Positions 17,347 through 25,813 of a stretch of DNA of 39,195 bases are shown here, in pieces. This DNA comes from JBFMHP01 sp040752855 (GTDB lineage: Bacteria; Pseudomonadota; Gammaproteobacteria; RBG-16-57-12), in assembly GCA_040752855.1 (NCBI GenBank), contig JBFMHP010000028.1, positions 1-39,195 on the forward strand, written 5' to 3'. The translations under genes and the position numbers were made by a program. Numbering within the stretch: the stretch's first letter is position 1; each line of letters starts with the position of its first letter. The notes under the pieces were generated by a model. That model saw nothing but the letters and a program-made list of their open reading frames with translations, was not told the DNA's origin and did not search any database.

Positions 17347-17380
17347 AAAGGCCCGGCAATATCGGTGTAGCGCGCCGCCC

Positions 17381-17406
17381 GTAGGAGCGAGCCCTGCTCG
17401 CGAATG
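17381..17406. repeat. Half copy of the dispersed repeat upstream of parB
   Basis: GTAGGAGCGAGCCCTGCTCG followed by CGAATG repeats the left arm of the 17290 element without its partner arm. It sits 52 bp upstream of the parB start. Confidence 0.75.
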
Positions 17407-17457
17407 ATGGCTCACCAATATCGATGTAGAGCTTCCAAAAAAATACCGAGGTAAGCG

Positions 17458-18363
17458 ATGACAAAAAAACCCACCCTGGGCCGCGGCCTGGATGCCCTGT
17501 TGGGCGGCGCGAAGGCCGCCGCCGCGAAGAGCAGCGCCCAGGTGGCGCAGGCATCACAAGCGGTCGCCGCCGCGCCCAAGGACAGCGAGCTGTGCAAACT
17601 GCCCGTGGACGTGATTCAACCCGGCAAATATCAGCCGCGCATCGACATGCACACCGATTCACTCGCCGATCTCGCCGATTCGATCCGGGCGCAAGGGGTG
17701 GTGCAGCCCATCGTGGTGCGCCCGCTGCCGCAGCAAAAAGGCCGCTACGAGATCATCGCCGGCGAACGCCGCTGGCGCGCCACGCAGCTGGCCGGCCTGC
17801 ACGAAATCCCCGCCGTGATCCGCGACGTGCCGGATGAGTCGGCCATTGCCATGGCGCTGATCGAAAACATCCAGCGCGAGAATCTCAACCCGATCGAAGA
17901 AGCGCGCGCCCTGCATCGGCTGATCGAGGAATTCACGCTGACCCACCAGGAGGCTGCCGAAGCGGTCGGCCGTTCGCGCGTGGCGGTGAGTAATCTGCTG
18001 CGCCTGCTCAGCTTGAACGACGACGTGCGCAAGCTCGTCGAGCACGGCGATCTGGAGATGGGGCACGCCCGCGCCCTGCTTTCGCTGGAAGGCGAGGCGC
18101 AGAGCCGCGCCGCGCGCGAGGTAGTGGCCAAGGGCTTGTCGGTGCGCGAGACCGAGCAATTGGTGCGCCGCCTGCAAAAAGGGGAGGACGCGCCCAAGGC
18201 CAAGCCGAAGGAAGATCCGGATGTCGCCCGCCTGCAGCAGGATCTATCGGAGAAGCTCGGCGCGAAGGTTCTGTTCCAGCACGGGCCTAAAGGCAAGGGC
18301 AAGATGGTCATCCATTACAACAGCCTCGATGAGCTCGACGGCATCCTGGCGCACATGAAATAA
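17458..18363 (+). CDS. parB: Chromosome partitioning protein ParB (CTP-dependent parS-binding)
   Basis: 301 residues from an ATG preceded by GAGGTAAG. The N-terminus is KKPTLGRGLDALLGG, the typical ParA-stimulating peptide. The ParB/Srx nuclease-fold domain (about 45-135) has YQPR, GVVQPIVVRP and the CTP-site motif GERRWRA. Then come ENIQRENLNPIEEA, an HTH domain (LTHQEAAEAVGRSRVAVSNLLRLL), and a C-terminal dimerisation region after an acidic/basic linker. It loads at parS as a CTP clamp and organises the origin region. No parS site was found in this window by eye. Confidence 0.97.
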   Translation: MTKKPTLGRGLDALLGGAKAAAAKSSAQVAQASQAVAAAPKDSELCKLPVDVIQPGKYQPRIDMHTDSLADLADSIRAQGVVQPIVVRPLPQQKGRYEIIAGERRWRATQLAGLHEIPAVIRDVPDESAIAMALIENIQRENLNPIEEARALHRLIEEFTLTHQEAAEAVGRSRVAVSNLLRLLSLNDDVRKLVEHGDLEMGHARALLSLEGEAQSRAAREVVAKGLSVRETEQLVRRLQKGEDAPKAKPKEDPDVARLQQDLSEKLGAKVLFQHGPKGKGKMVIHYNSLDELDGILAHMK

Positions 18364-18392
18364 ATCGCCTCCCGCAGGCGCAAGAATCGTAT

Positions 18393-18421
18393 TTGACCTT
18401 CCCCAATCAGTGTCATATACT
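18393..18421 (+). promoter_or_regulatory. Sigma70 promoter of the ATP synthase operon
   Basis: TTGACC (18393-18398), a 17-bp spacer, and TATACT (18416-18421) make a near-consensus promoter 82 bp before the first atp gene. It is the strongest promoter-like match noticed in the window, fitting a highly expressed operon. Confidence 0.75.
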
Positions 18422-18502
18422 GCGCGCCGCACAGTTCGCGGTTACGCGCCGGTATTGTCCGAGCGGTTAACTGGAATACTTGTGAAAAGATAAGGCGCCG
18501 AG

Positions 18503-18718
18503 ATGCAGGATCGCCGCAAGCCACGCCCGGTCAACATGTTGCTCATCAGTGTGGGCTCGATCTTGACCTCCATGATCGCCGCGGGATTTTTGCTTGGTTT
18601 CGCGGTGGATTATTGGCTCGATACCAAGCCCTGGTTCATGTTGGCGCTCGGGGTGCTGGGATTTATCGGCGGCCTCTTGAAAGTGTATAAATTGCTGACT
18701 CATCCGGACATGTTTTGA
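18503..18718 (+). CDS. atpZ: AtpZ/AtpI-family small membrane protein
   Basis: 71 residues with two membrane helices (about 12-35 and 44-62). The motifs GFAVDYWLDTKPWFML and GVLGFIGGLLKVYKLL are typical of the AtpZ/AtpI family encoded at the head of atp operons, where they assist ATP synthase assembly or Mg/Ca supply. It follows the operon promoter. Its stop overlaps the next start (TTGA). The exact role is not settled for this family. Confidence 0.85.
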   Translation: MQDRRKPRPVNMLLISVGSILTSMIAAGFLLGFAVDYWLDTKPWFMLALGVLGFIGGLLKVYKLLTHPDMF

Positions 18719-19089
18719 ATCCGACGACTCAAGCGATCGAGGCCAAGGCCTCCAAGGTCTTGCGCGCGCAGCTGGTGCTTACGCTGCTGGCAGTGCTTGG
18801 GTTCTTCCTGCTGAAGGATGAGTGGCATGCGCTCTCGGCTCTGTGCGGCGGCCTGGTCAGTGTGAGCCTGCTGTTGGTGCTCAGGCGCGGCATCCGGCGC
18901 GCCAGCGAAGTCGCGATGCACGATAAGAAGAAAGGCATGGCCATTCTCTATATCGGCGCGGTGCAAAGATTTGTGTTGATCTTGGTGCTATTTGCGCTGG
19001 GTCTCGGAGTTCTCGGGCTCGATCCGCTCGCAATGTTTGCGGGCTTTGTCCTGGCGCAGGCAAGTAACTTAATCAGTGCGCGTCTATAA
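18715..19089 (+). CDS. atpI: ATP synthase subunit I (AtpI)
   Basis: 124 residues starting at a TTG that overlaps the atpZ stop (TTGA). Four hydrophobic segments are visible (about 18-36, 40-58, 76-95, 100-122), the usual ATP synthase I chain layout. Family members act as chaperones for c-ring assembly. Having both atpZ and atpI before atpB is seen in several bacterial lineages. Confidence 0.85.
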   Translation: MNPTTQAIEAKASKVLRAQLVLTLLAVLGFFLLKDEWHALSALCGGLVSVSLLLVLRRGIRRASEVAMHDKKKGMAILYIGAVQRFVLILVLFALGLGVLGLDPLAMFAGFVLAQASNLISARL

Positions 19090-19118
19090 GCGCTCAGAAA
19101 AGAAGTGAGGGTGAGACA

Positions 19119-19970
19119 GTGGCGGCGAGTGAACATTCCTCTGAAGGCATGAGTAGCGTCGAATATATCCAACATCACTTGACCAACTGGTGTGTTGGCC
19201 CGGATTGCGATCCGGTGACCCACAAGGCGGTCGGGTTCTGGGCGCTGCATGTGGATACCTTGCTGTTTAGCGTGCTGCTCGGCGCGGTCCTCGTCTTCAT
19301 TGGTCTCTCGCTCTCGCGCAAACTCAATCCCGATGCGCCCGGTGGTTTCCAGAATTTCGTCGAGTCCATCCTCGAATTCGTGCAAGGCCAAGTCAAAGAC
19401 ACCTTCCCCGGCCATAACCCGCTGATCGCCCCGCTGGCGTTGACCATCTTCCTCTGGGTGTGGTTGATGAACTTCATGGACCTGATCCCGGTCGACCTGC
19501 TGCCGGTTATCTTCTCCGCGCTCGGTATCACCAACTATCTCAAGGTTGTACCCACCACCGACTTGAATGCCACCCTGGCGATGTCGCTGACGGTGTTTCT
19601 CCTGGTTCTCTACTACAACATCAAGGTCAAGGGTCTGGGCGGCTTCCTCAAGATGTTCTTGTTCCACCCCTTTGGTAAATTCCTGGTTCCGGTCAATGTC
19701 GTCATGACGGCGATCGAAGAACTGGCCAAGCCGCTGTCACTCGCGCTGCGTTTGTTCGGTAACCTGTTTGCCGGCGAGCTGGTGTTCCTGTTGATCGCGC
19801 TGCTGGCCGGTACCGCCGCAGGCGCGCTGCTGTACTTCATGTTCCCGCTGCAAATTATCCTGGATCTGGGCTGGCTGATCTTCCATCTTCTGGTCATCAC
19901 GCTGCAGGCCTTTATCTTCATGGTGCTCACCATCGTCTATCTGGGTATGGCGCACACCACGGACCACTAA
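19119..19970 (+). CDS. atpB: F1Fo ATP synthase subunit a
   Basis: 283 residues from a GTG start preceded by GTGAGGGTGAG. It is multispanning, with the conserved proton-channel helix containing the essential Arg in PLSLALRLFGNLFAGELV. The C-terminal helix ends IFMVLTIVYLGMAHTTDH, as in gammaproteobacterial subunit a. It forms the two half-channels that feed protons to the c-ring. The N-terminal region (EYIQHHLTNW) is also typical. Confidence 0.97.
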   Translation: MAASEHSSEGMSSVEYIQHHLTNWCVGPDCDPVTHKAVGFWALHVDTLLFSVLLGAVLVFIGLSLSRKLNPDAPGGFQNFVESILEFVQGQVKDTFPGHNPLIAPLALTIFLWVWLMNFMDLIPVDLLPVIFSALGITNYLKVVPTTDLNATLAMSLTVFLLVLYYNIKVKGLGGFLKMFLFHPFGKFLVPVNVVMTAIEELAKPLSLALRLFGNLFAGELVFLLIALLAGTAAGALLYFMFPLQIILDLGWLIFHLLVITLQAFIFMVLTIVYLGMAHTTDH

Positions 19971-20021
19971 ACCGACACTTTTCAAAACTTTTAACTAACT
20001 AGACTTGAAGGAGAGTAAACA

Positions 20022-20309
20022 ATGACACCTGATATGCTTGCTTTGATCTACGCGTACACCGCCGTTGGCGTGGGTGTGATTCTGGCCGCTGCCGGTCTGG
20101 GTTCTGCGATCGGTTGGGGTCTGATCTGTGCCAAGACCCTGGAAGGTATCGCGCGTCAGCCGGAAATGCGTCCTGCCCTGATGACCAACATGTTCATCTT
20201 CGCCGGTCTGATGGAATCATTCCCGTTCATCATCCTGGCATTCGCCATGTGGTTCCTGTTCGCCAATCCTTTCGTCGGTGCTCTGTCAGCAGCAATCGGG
20301 GCGCTTTAA
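20022..20309 (+). CDS. atpE: F1Fo ATP synthase subunit c
   Basis: 95 residues with a strong Shine-Dalgarno (AAGGAGAG). It forms a two-helix hairpin with the polar loop ARQPEM. The ion-binding carboxylate is Glu65 in AGLMESFPFI, rather than the Asp of E. coli. The position equivalent to the Na-binding Gln32 of sodium-driven c-rings is Trp (SAIGWG), which argues for proton coupling despite the Glu-Ser pair. Length is about 15 residues more than the E. coli protein because of an extended C-terminus ending VGALSAAIGAL. Confidence 0.97.
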   Translation: MTPDMLALIYAYTAVGVGVILAAAGLGSAIGWGLICAKTLEGIARQPEMRPALMTNMFIFAGLMESFPFIILAFAMWFLFANPFVGALSAAIGAL

Positions 20310-20363
20310 TCGAGCGAACTTTGTGATTGCTCCCAGGGGTAATCAAGCCGAGGAGATGAAAAG

Positions 20364-20834
20364 GTGAACATTACAGTTACTTTATTCGCGCAAATCATCG
20401 CGTTCGTGCTGCTGATCTGGTTTGTCAACAAGGTCCTGTGGGGCCCGTTGTCAGGCATGATGGCCGCACGGCAGAAGCGCATTGCCGATGGTCTGGCGGC
20501 CGCGGAAAAGGGTAAGCACGAGCAAGAGCTGGCCGAGAAGCGCGCCAAAGAAGTCTTGCACGATGCCAAGACCCAGGCTTCCGAGATCATTGCGCAGGCG
20601 CAAAAGCGTTCCAGTGAAATCGTGGAAGAGGCAAAGGTCAACGCGCGTGCCGAAGGCGAGCGCATTGTGACCGCGGCCAAGGCTGAGATCGAGCGTGAGG
20701 CCAATCAGGCGCGTGAACAGCTGCGCAGCCAGGTTGCTTCTCTGGCCGTCGTGGGTGCCGAGCGTATCCTGAAGAAGGAAGTCAATGCAGCGGCGCACGG
20801 CGACATGTTGAACGAGCTGGCCACCAAAATTTAA
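20364..20834 (+). CDS. atpF: F1Fo ATP synthase subunit b
   Basis: 156 residues from a GTG start after GAGGAGATG. One N-terminal membrane helix (ITVTLFAQIIAFVLLIWFVN) precedes a long charged alpha-helical coiled coil, the peripheral stalk dimer that connects subunit a to delta and the F1 head. Length and layout match E. coli AtpF (156). Only one b-type gene is present, so a homodimer is expected. Confidence 0.97.
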   Translation: MNITVTLFAQIIAFVLLIWFVNKVLWGPLSGMMAARQKRIADGLAAAEKGKHEQELAEKRAKEVLHDAKTQASEIIAQAQKRSSEIVEEAKVNARAEGERIVTAAKAEIEREANQAREQLRSQVASLAVVGAERILKKEVNAAAHGDMLNELATKI

Positions 20835-20845
20835 GGCGTAAGGTT

Positions 20846-21382
20846 ATGGCAGAGAAAAGCACAATCGCGCGACCCTACGCCAAGGCGGTTTTCGAGCTCG
20901 CCAAGGCCGAGGGTAAGTTCGGTGGCTGGTCTGACATGCTGCGAGCTCTGGCTGCGGTTGCCGGTGATCCCGCTGCGCAAAAAGTGTTTCGCAGTCCGTC
21001 GGTGTCCAAGGAGCAGGTTGTTTCCTTGATCGCTGATGTGCTCGGCAACACGCTGAGCGCGGATGGGCTGAACCTGGTCAAGCTGTTGGCGGAGAACAAG
21101 CGTCTGGCCTTGTTGCCGGAGATCGCCGCCATGTTCGAGCAGCTGCGCGCCGAAGCTGAGAAGACCATCGACGCAGAAGTCATTTCCGCGTTCGAGGTGA
21201 GCGCAGCCGAGCAGCAGAAAATCAAGGCCGCGTTGAAGAATCGTATGGGACGTGAGGTGAACCTGAGCGTCAGGATCGACCCCAGCCTGATTGGTGGAGC
21301 CATCATCAAGGCCGGCGACCTGTCCATCGACGGTAGCGTTGCCGGCAAGTTGCAGCGCCTGGCCACCACGTTGTCCCGCTAA
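20846..21382 (+). CDS. atpH: F1Fo ATP synthase subunit delta
   Basis: 178 residues, beginning AEKSTIARPYAKAVFELAK, the standard delta N-terminus. The C-terminal part has the signature VRIDPSLIGGAIIKAGDLSIDGSV. It joins the peripheral stalk to the top of F1. It lies 11 bp after atpF and 21 bp before atpA. Confidence 0.97.
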   Translation: MAEKSTIARPYAKAVFELAKAEGKFGGWSDMLRALAAVAGDPAAQKVFRSPSVSKEQVVSLIADVLGNTLSADGLNLVKLLAENKRLALLPEIAAMFEQLRAEAEKTIDAEVISAFEVSAAEQQKIKAALKNRMGREVNLSVRIDPSLIGGAIIKAGDLSIDGSVAGKLQRLATTLSR

Positions 21383-21403
21383 TTTCACGAAGAGGATTAT
21401 CCA

Positions 21404-22945
21404 ATGCAACTGACTCCTGCGGAAATCAGTGAACAGATCAAGAATCGGATCAAGAAGTTCGAGGCAACCACCGAAGCCTCCAACCAGGGTACCGTAGTCA
21501 GTATCACCGACGGTATCGCCCGTATCCACGGCTTGTCCGACGTCATGTCAGGCGAAATGATCGAATTCCCTGGCAACACATTCGGTATGGCCCTGAACTT
21601 GGAGCGCGACTCGGTCGGCGCCGTAGTTCTGGGTGCCTATGAGCACATCTCGGAAGGCGACAAGGTCAAGTGCACCGGCCGCATCCTGGAAGTGCCGGTA
21701 GGTGAAGCACTGCTGGGCCGTGTTGTCGACGCCCTCGGCAACGCGATCGACGGCAAGGGCGCGATCGATGCGCAAGCCTCGTCGCCGATCGAAAAGATCG
21801 CCCCTGGTGTTATCTGGCGTAAGTCGGTTGACCAACCGCTGCAAACCGGGCTGAAGTCCATCGACGCGATGGTGCCGATCGGTCGCGGTCAGCGTGAGTT
21901 GATCATCGGCGACCGTCAGACCGGTAAGACCGCTGTGGCTGTCGATACCATCATCAACCAGAAGGGCACCGGCGTAAAATGTATCTACGTCGCAGTTGGT
22001 CAGAAGGCCTCTTCTATCGCCGCTGTCGTGCGCAAGCTCGAAGAGCACGGCGCCATGGCCCACACCATCATCGTGGCCGCCACCGCTTCCGATCCGGCCT
22101 CGATGCAGTTCATCGCGCCGTACGCCGGTTGCGCGATGGGCGAGTACTTCCGCGACCGCGGCCAAGATGCGCTGATCGTTTATGATGATCTGACCAAGCA
22201 AGCATGGGCCTATCGTCAGGTATCACTGCTGCTGCGCCGTCCGCCGGGCCGTGAAGCCTATCCGGGTGACGTATTCTATCTGCACTCGCGTCTGCTCGAA
22301 CGCGCCTCGCGCGTCAACGCCGAGTACGTCGAGAAGCTCACCAATGGCGCGGTGAAGGGCAAGACCGGTTCATTGACTGCTCTGCCGATCATCGAAACCC
22401 AGGCCGGTGACGTATCTGCATTCGTACCGACCAACGTAATCTCGATCACCGACGGTCAGATCTTCCTGGAAACCGACCTGTTCAACTCCGGTATCCGTCC
22501 TGCGATCAACGCAGGTCTGTCGGTATCGCGCGTTGGTGGTGCGGCCCAGACCAAGATCATCAAGAAGCTCGGTGGTGGTGTGCGTCTGAGCTTGGCGCAG
22601 TATCGCGAACTGGCGGCCTTCGCCCAGTTTGCCTCCGACCTCGACGAAGCGACCCGCAAGCAGATCGAACGCGGCCAACGCGTAACCGAACTGATGAAGC
22701 AGAAGCAATACACGCCGCTCTCCATCGCGGAGATGGCCTTCTCGCTGTATGCGGCCAACGAAGGTTTCCTCGACGACGTACCGGTCAACAAGGTTGTTGA
22801 TTTCGAAGCCGCCATGCACGCGTTCGTGAAGTCCAACAACGCTGATCTGGTCAAGAAGATCAATGACACGGCGGACTTCAACAACGAGATTGCCGGCCAA
22901 ATGCGCGAGGCTTTGGAAAAATTCAAGGCCAAGGGCGCCTGGTAA
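21404..22945 (+). CDS. atpA: F1Fo ATP synthase subunit alpha
   Basis: 513 residues, identical in length to E. coli AtpA. The P-loop is GDRQTGKTAVAVDTI. The alpha signature PAINAGLSVSRVGGAAQ and the hexamer motif RRPPGREAYPGDVFYLHSRL are present. It carries the non-catalytic nucleotide sites of the F1 head and supplies the arginine finger (SVSR). Confidence 0.99.
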   Translation: MQLTPAEISEQIKNRIKKFEATTEASNQGTVVSITDGIARIHGLSDVMSGEMIEFPGNTFGMALNLERDSVGAVVLGAYEHISEGDKVKCTGRILEVPVGEALLGRVVDALGNAIDGKGAIDAQASSPIEKIAPGVIWRKSVDQPLQTGLKSIDAMVPIGRGQRELIIGDRQTGKTAVAVDTIINQKGTGVKCIYVAVGQKASSIAAVVRKLEEHGAMAHTIIVAATASDPASMQFIAPYAGCAMGEYFRDRGQDALIVYDDLTKQAWAYRQVSLLLRRPPGREAYPGDVFYLHSRLLERASRVNAEYVEKLTNGAVKGKTGSLTALPIIETQAGDVSAFVPTNVISITDGQIFLETDLFNSGIRPAINAGLSVSRVGGAAQTKIIKKLGGGVRLSLAQYRELAAFAQFASDLDEATRKQIERGQRVTELMKQKQYTPLSIAEMAFSLYAANEGFLDDVPVNKVVDFEAAMHAFVKSNNADLVKKINDTADFNNEIAGQMREALEKFKAKGAW

Positions 22946-22960
22946 TCGGGAGGACTAGCG

Positions 22961-23827
22961 ATGGCAGTCGGAAAAGAGATACGCACCAAGATCAAGAGCG
23001 TGCAAAACACGCAGAAGATCACCCGCGCCATGGAAATGGTGGCGGCGAGCAAGATGCGTAAGGCTCAAGACCGCATGGCCGCTTCACGTCCCTATGCCGA
23101 GAAGATGAGACAGGTGATCGCTCACCTGTCTCATGCTCATCCTGAGTACAAGCATCCTTACCTGGTCGATCGCGGCCAGGTCAAGAAGGTGGGATACATC
23201 GTTGTCTCCAGCGACCGCGGCCTGTGCGGCGGCTTGAACAACAATCTGTTCCGCATGCTGCTCAGAGACATGAAGGCTTGGCACGACAAGGGCGCGGAAG
23301 TTTGCCTTGGCATCATCGGACAGAAGGCCAACGTCTTCTTCCGTGGCGTCGGCGGCAATGTGCTGTCACAGGTCACGCATCTGGGCGACACCCCGCACAT
23401 CACCGATCTGATCGGTGCGGTTAAGGTGATGCTCGATCAATACGATCAAGGGCAGATCGATCGTCTGTATCTGGTGTACAACGAATTCGTCAACACCATG
23501 ACGCAGGCCCCGCAGATCAACCAACTGCTGCCGATCGCCGCTGAGGAAGTCGACGTCCAGTTGAAACATCACTGGGATTACCTCTACGAGCCGGAAGCGA
23601 AAGATGTGCTCGACGATCTGATGGTCCGTTACATCGAATCGCTGGTCTATCAAGGTGTGGTCGAAAATATCGCCTGTGAACAGGCGGCGCGGATGGTGGC
23701 GATGAAGGCGGCCTCCGATAACGCCGGCAACCTGATCGGCGAGCTCAAACTTGCCTATAACAAGGCGCGTCAGGCGGCGATCACGCAAGAGATCTCGGAA
23801 ATCGTCGGTGGTGCCGCAGCGGTATAG
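22961..23827 (+). CDS. atpG: F1Fo ATP synthase subunit gamma
   Basis: 288 residues. The N-terminal helix (IRTKIKSVQNTQKITRAMEM) and the C-terminal helix ending LAYNKARQAAITQEISEIVG form the rotor coiled coil; both are near-canonical. The SSDRGLCGGLNNNLFR motif lies in the central domain. It transmits rotation from the c-ring to the catalytic sites. Confidence 0.98.
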   Translation: MAVGKEIRTKIKSVQNTQKITRAMEMVAASKMRKAQDRMAASRPYAEKMRQVIAHLSHAHPEYKHPYLVDRGQVKKVGYIVVSSDRGLCGGLNNNLFRMLLRDMKAWHDKGAEVCLGIIGQKANVFFRGVGGNVLSQVTHLGDTPHITDLIGAVKVMLDQYDQGQIDRLYLVYNEFVNTMTQAPQINQLLPIAAEEVDVQLKHHWDYLYEPEAKDVLDDLMVRYIESLVYQGVVENIACEQAARMVAMKAASDNAGNLIGELKLAYNKARQAAITQEISEIVGGAAAV

Positions 23828-23870
23828 TGCGGTCAGCAAAGATTACGTAAATCTATAAGGGGACTTAATC

Positions 23871-25250
23871 ATGAGTTCAGGAAAAATCGTTCAGATCATC
23901 GGTGCGGTCATTGACGTGGAATTCCCGCGCAATGCCATGCCGAAGGTTTATGACGCGCTGAATGTCGGCGCCGTCAATCTGACGCTCGAAGTGCAACAAC
24001 AATTGGGCGACGGCGTGGTGCGTACGATCGCACTGGGTTCCAGCGACGGTCTGACACGCGGCATGGACGTCAGAAACACTGGCGCCCCGATCTCCGTGCC
24101 GGTAGGCAAGAAAACGCTGGGTCGTATCATGGACGTGCTCGGCACGCCGATCGACGAAGCGGGCCCGGTAGGTGAAGACGCGCGCTGGGCCATCCATCGC
24201 AAGGCACCCGCCTATGAAGAACTGGCGCCGACGCAGGAACTGCTCGAAACCGGTATCAAGGTTATCGACCTGGTTTGCCCGTTCGCCAAGGGTGGTAAGG
24301 TCGGTCTGTTCGGTGGTGCCGGTGTAGGCAAGACCGTCAACATGATGGAACTGATCCGTAACATCGCCATCGAGCACAGCGGTTACTCAGTATTCGCCGG
24401 CGTGGGCGAGCGTACCCGTGAAGGTAACGACTTCTACCACGAGATGAAGGACTCCAACGTATTGGACAAGGTAGCCCTGGTATACGGCCAGATGAACGAG
24501 CCGCCGGGCAACCGTCTGCGCGTGGCCCTGACCGGTCTGACCATGGCCGAGTTCTTCCGTGAAGAAGGCCGTGACGTTCTGCTGTTCATCGACAACATCT
24601 ACCGTTACACCCTGGCCGGTACCGAAGTATCCGCGCTGCTCGGCCGTATGCCGTCCGCGGTAGGTTATCAGCCGACACTGGCCGAGGAAATGGGCGTGCT
24701 GCAAGAGCGCATCACCTCCACCAAGACCGGTTCTATCACCTCGATCCAAGCGGTATACGTGCCGGCGGACGACTTGACCGACCCGTCACCGGCCACGACC
24801 TTCGCCCACTTGGATGCGACCGTCGTACTGTCACGTTCCATCGCCGAGCTGGGTATCTATCCCGCGGTAGACCCGCTGGATTCCACCTCGCGTCAGCTCG
24901 ATCCGCTGATCGTCGGCCAGGAGCACTACGAAGTCGCGCGCAAGGTGCAAGGCACGCTGCAACGCTACAAGGAACTGAAAGACATCATCGCCATCCTGGG
25001 TATGGATGAGCTTTCAGAGGGCGACAAGCAAATCGTCTCCCGCGCACGTAAGATCCAGCGCTTCCTGTCGCAGCCGTTCTTCGTCGCTGAAGTGTTCACG
25101 GGTTCACCCGGTAAATACGTAGCCCTCAAAGACACCATCCGTGGCTTCAAGGGCATCGTCAGCGGTGAATATGATCACCTGCCGGAACAGGCCTTCTACA
25201 TGGTAGGTTCCATCGAAGAAGCCGTAGAAAAGGCGAAGACCCTGAAGTAA
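23871..25250 (+). CDS. atpD: F1Fo ATP synthase subunit beta
   Basis: 459 residues. The P-loop is GGAGVGKTVNMMELIRN, the catalytic Glu lies in GVGERTREGND, and the DELSEGD lever motif is near the C-terminus. LLFIDNIYRYTLAGTEVSAL and PSPATTFAHLDATVVLSR are classic beta signatures. It carries the catalytic sites for ATP synthesis. Codon use is less GC-extreme than in flanking envelope genes, consistent with high expression. Confidence 0.99.
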   Translation: MSSGKIVQIIGAVIDVEFPRNAMPKVYDALNVGAVNLTLEVQQQLGDGVVRTIALGSSDGLTRGMDVRNTGAPISVPVGKKTLGRIMDVLGTPIDEAGPVGEDARWAIHRKAPAYEELAPTQELLETGIKVIDLVCPFAKGGKVGLFGGAGVGKTVNMMELIRNIAIEHSGYSVFAGVGERTREGNDFYHEMKDSNVLDKVALVYGQMNEPPGNRLRVALTGLTMAEFFREEGRDVLLFIDNIYRYTLAGTEVSALLGRMPSAVGYQPTLAEEMGVLQERITSTKTGSITSIQAVYVPADDLTDPSPATTFAHLDATVVLSRSIAELGIYPAVDPLDSTSRQLDPLIVGQEHYEVARKVQGTLQRYKELKDIIAILGMDELSEGDKQIVSRARKIQRFLSQPFFVAEVFTGSPGKYVALKDTIRGFKGIVSGEYDHLPEQAFYMVGSIEEAVEKAKTLK

Positions 25251-25277
25251 TTCAGGGTCTCCCACTGGGAGGAATAC

Positions 25278-25700
25278 ATGGCCATGACCATTCATGTTGA
25301 CATCGTGAGCGCCGAGCAGGCGATCTTCTCCGGTCCCGCCGAGATGGTATTCGTCCCGGCGGCCTCCGGCGAGGTCGGCATCCTGCCGCGCCACGCGCCC
25401 CTGCTGACGACGCTGCGTCCCGGCGAAGTGCGCGTCAAAACGGGCGACACGGAAGAGTTCTACTATGTCTCCAGCGGCGTGCTCGAAGTCCAGCCCCATT
25501 GCGTGACGGTGCTGGCGGATACCGCCCTGCGCGCCAAGGACATCGATGAGGCGGCGGCGCTTGAGGCCAAGCAACGTGCCGAAGAGGCACTGAAGGACCG
25601 CAAGGCCCAGATCGACTACGCCAAGGCCCAGGCCGAATTGGCCGAGGCGGTGGCGCAGTTGCAGGCCATTCAGCGTGTGCGTAAGAAGCTCACGCGCTAA
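25278..25700 (+). CDS. atpC: F1Fo ATP synthase subunit epsilon
   Basis: 140 residues after a GGGAGGAA ribosome-binding site. The N-terminal beta-sandwich has IVSAEQAIFSGPAEMVFVPA and GEVGILPRHAPLLTTLRPGEVRV. The C-terminal helical hairpin (about 90-135) can extend to inhibit ATP hydrolysis. It is the last gene of the operon and is followed by an intrinsic terminator. Confidence 0.97.
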   Translation: MAMTIHVDIVSAEQAIFSGPAEMVFVPAASGEVGILPRHAPLLTTLRPGEVRVKTGDTEEFYYVSSGVLEVQPHCVTVLADTALRAKDIDEAAALEAKQRAEEALKDRKAQIDYAKAQAELAEAVAQLQAIQRVRKKLTR

Positions 25701-25725
25701 AGGCAGTAGAATTCTACTCTTGTTG

Positions 25726-25755
25726 AAAGGGCGGTGCTTGCATCGCCCTTTTTTG
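25726..25755 (+). terminator. Rho-independent terminator of the atp operon
   Basis: AAAGGGCGGTG and CATCGCCCTTT form an 11-bp stem (one G-T pair) with a CTTG tetraloop, followed directly by a T run. It lies 26 bp after the atpC stop. Confidence 0.9.
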
Positions 25756-25813
25756 TTATAGAATTGGTCAATTACACGTAACCACTCGGCATATAAAATC
25801 AGGTTTGAATCCC

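Noticed and set aside
13881..18502. oriC or parS near mnmG and parAB
   Set aside because: No cluster of TTATCCACA-type boxes and no TGTTTCACGTGAAACA-type palindrome was found by eye. A motif scan could still find degenerate copies.
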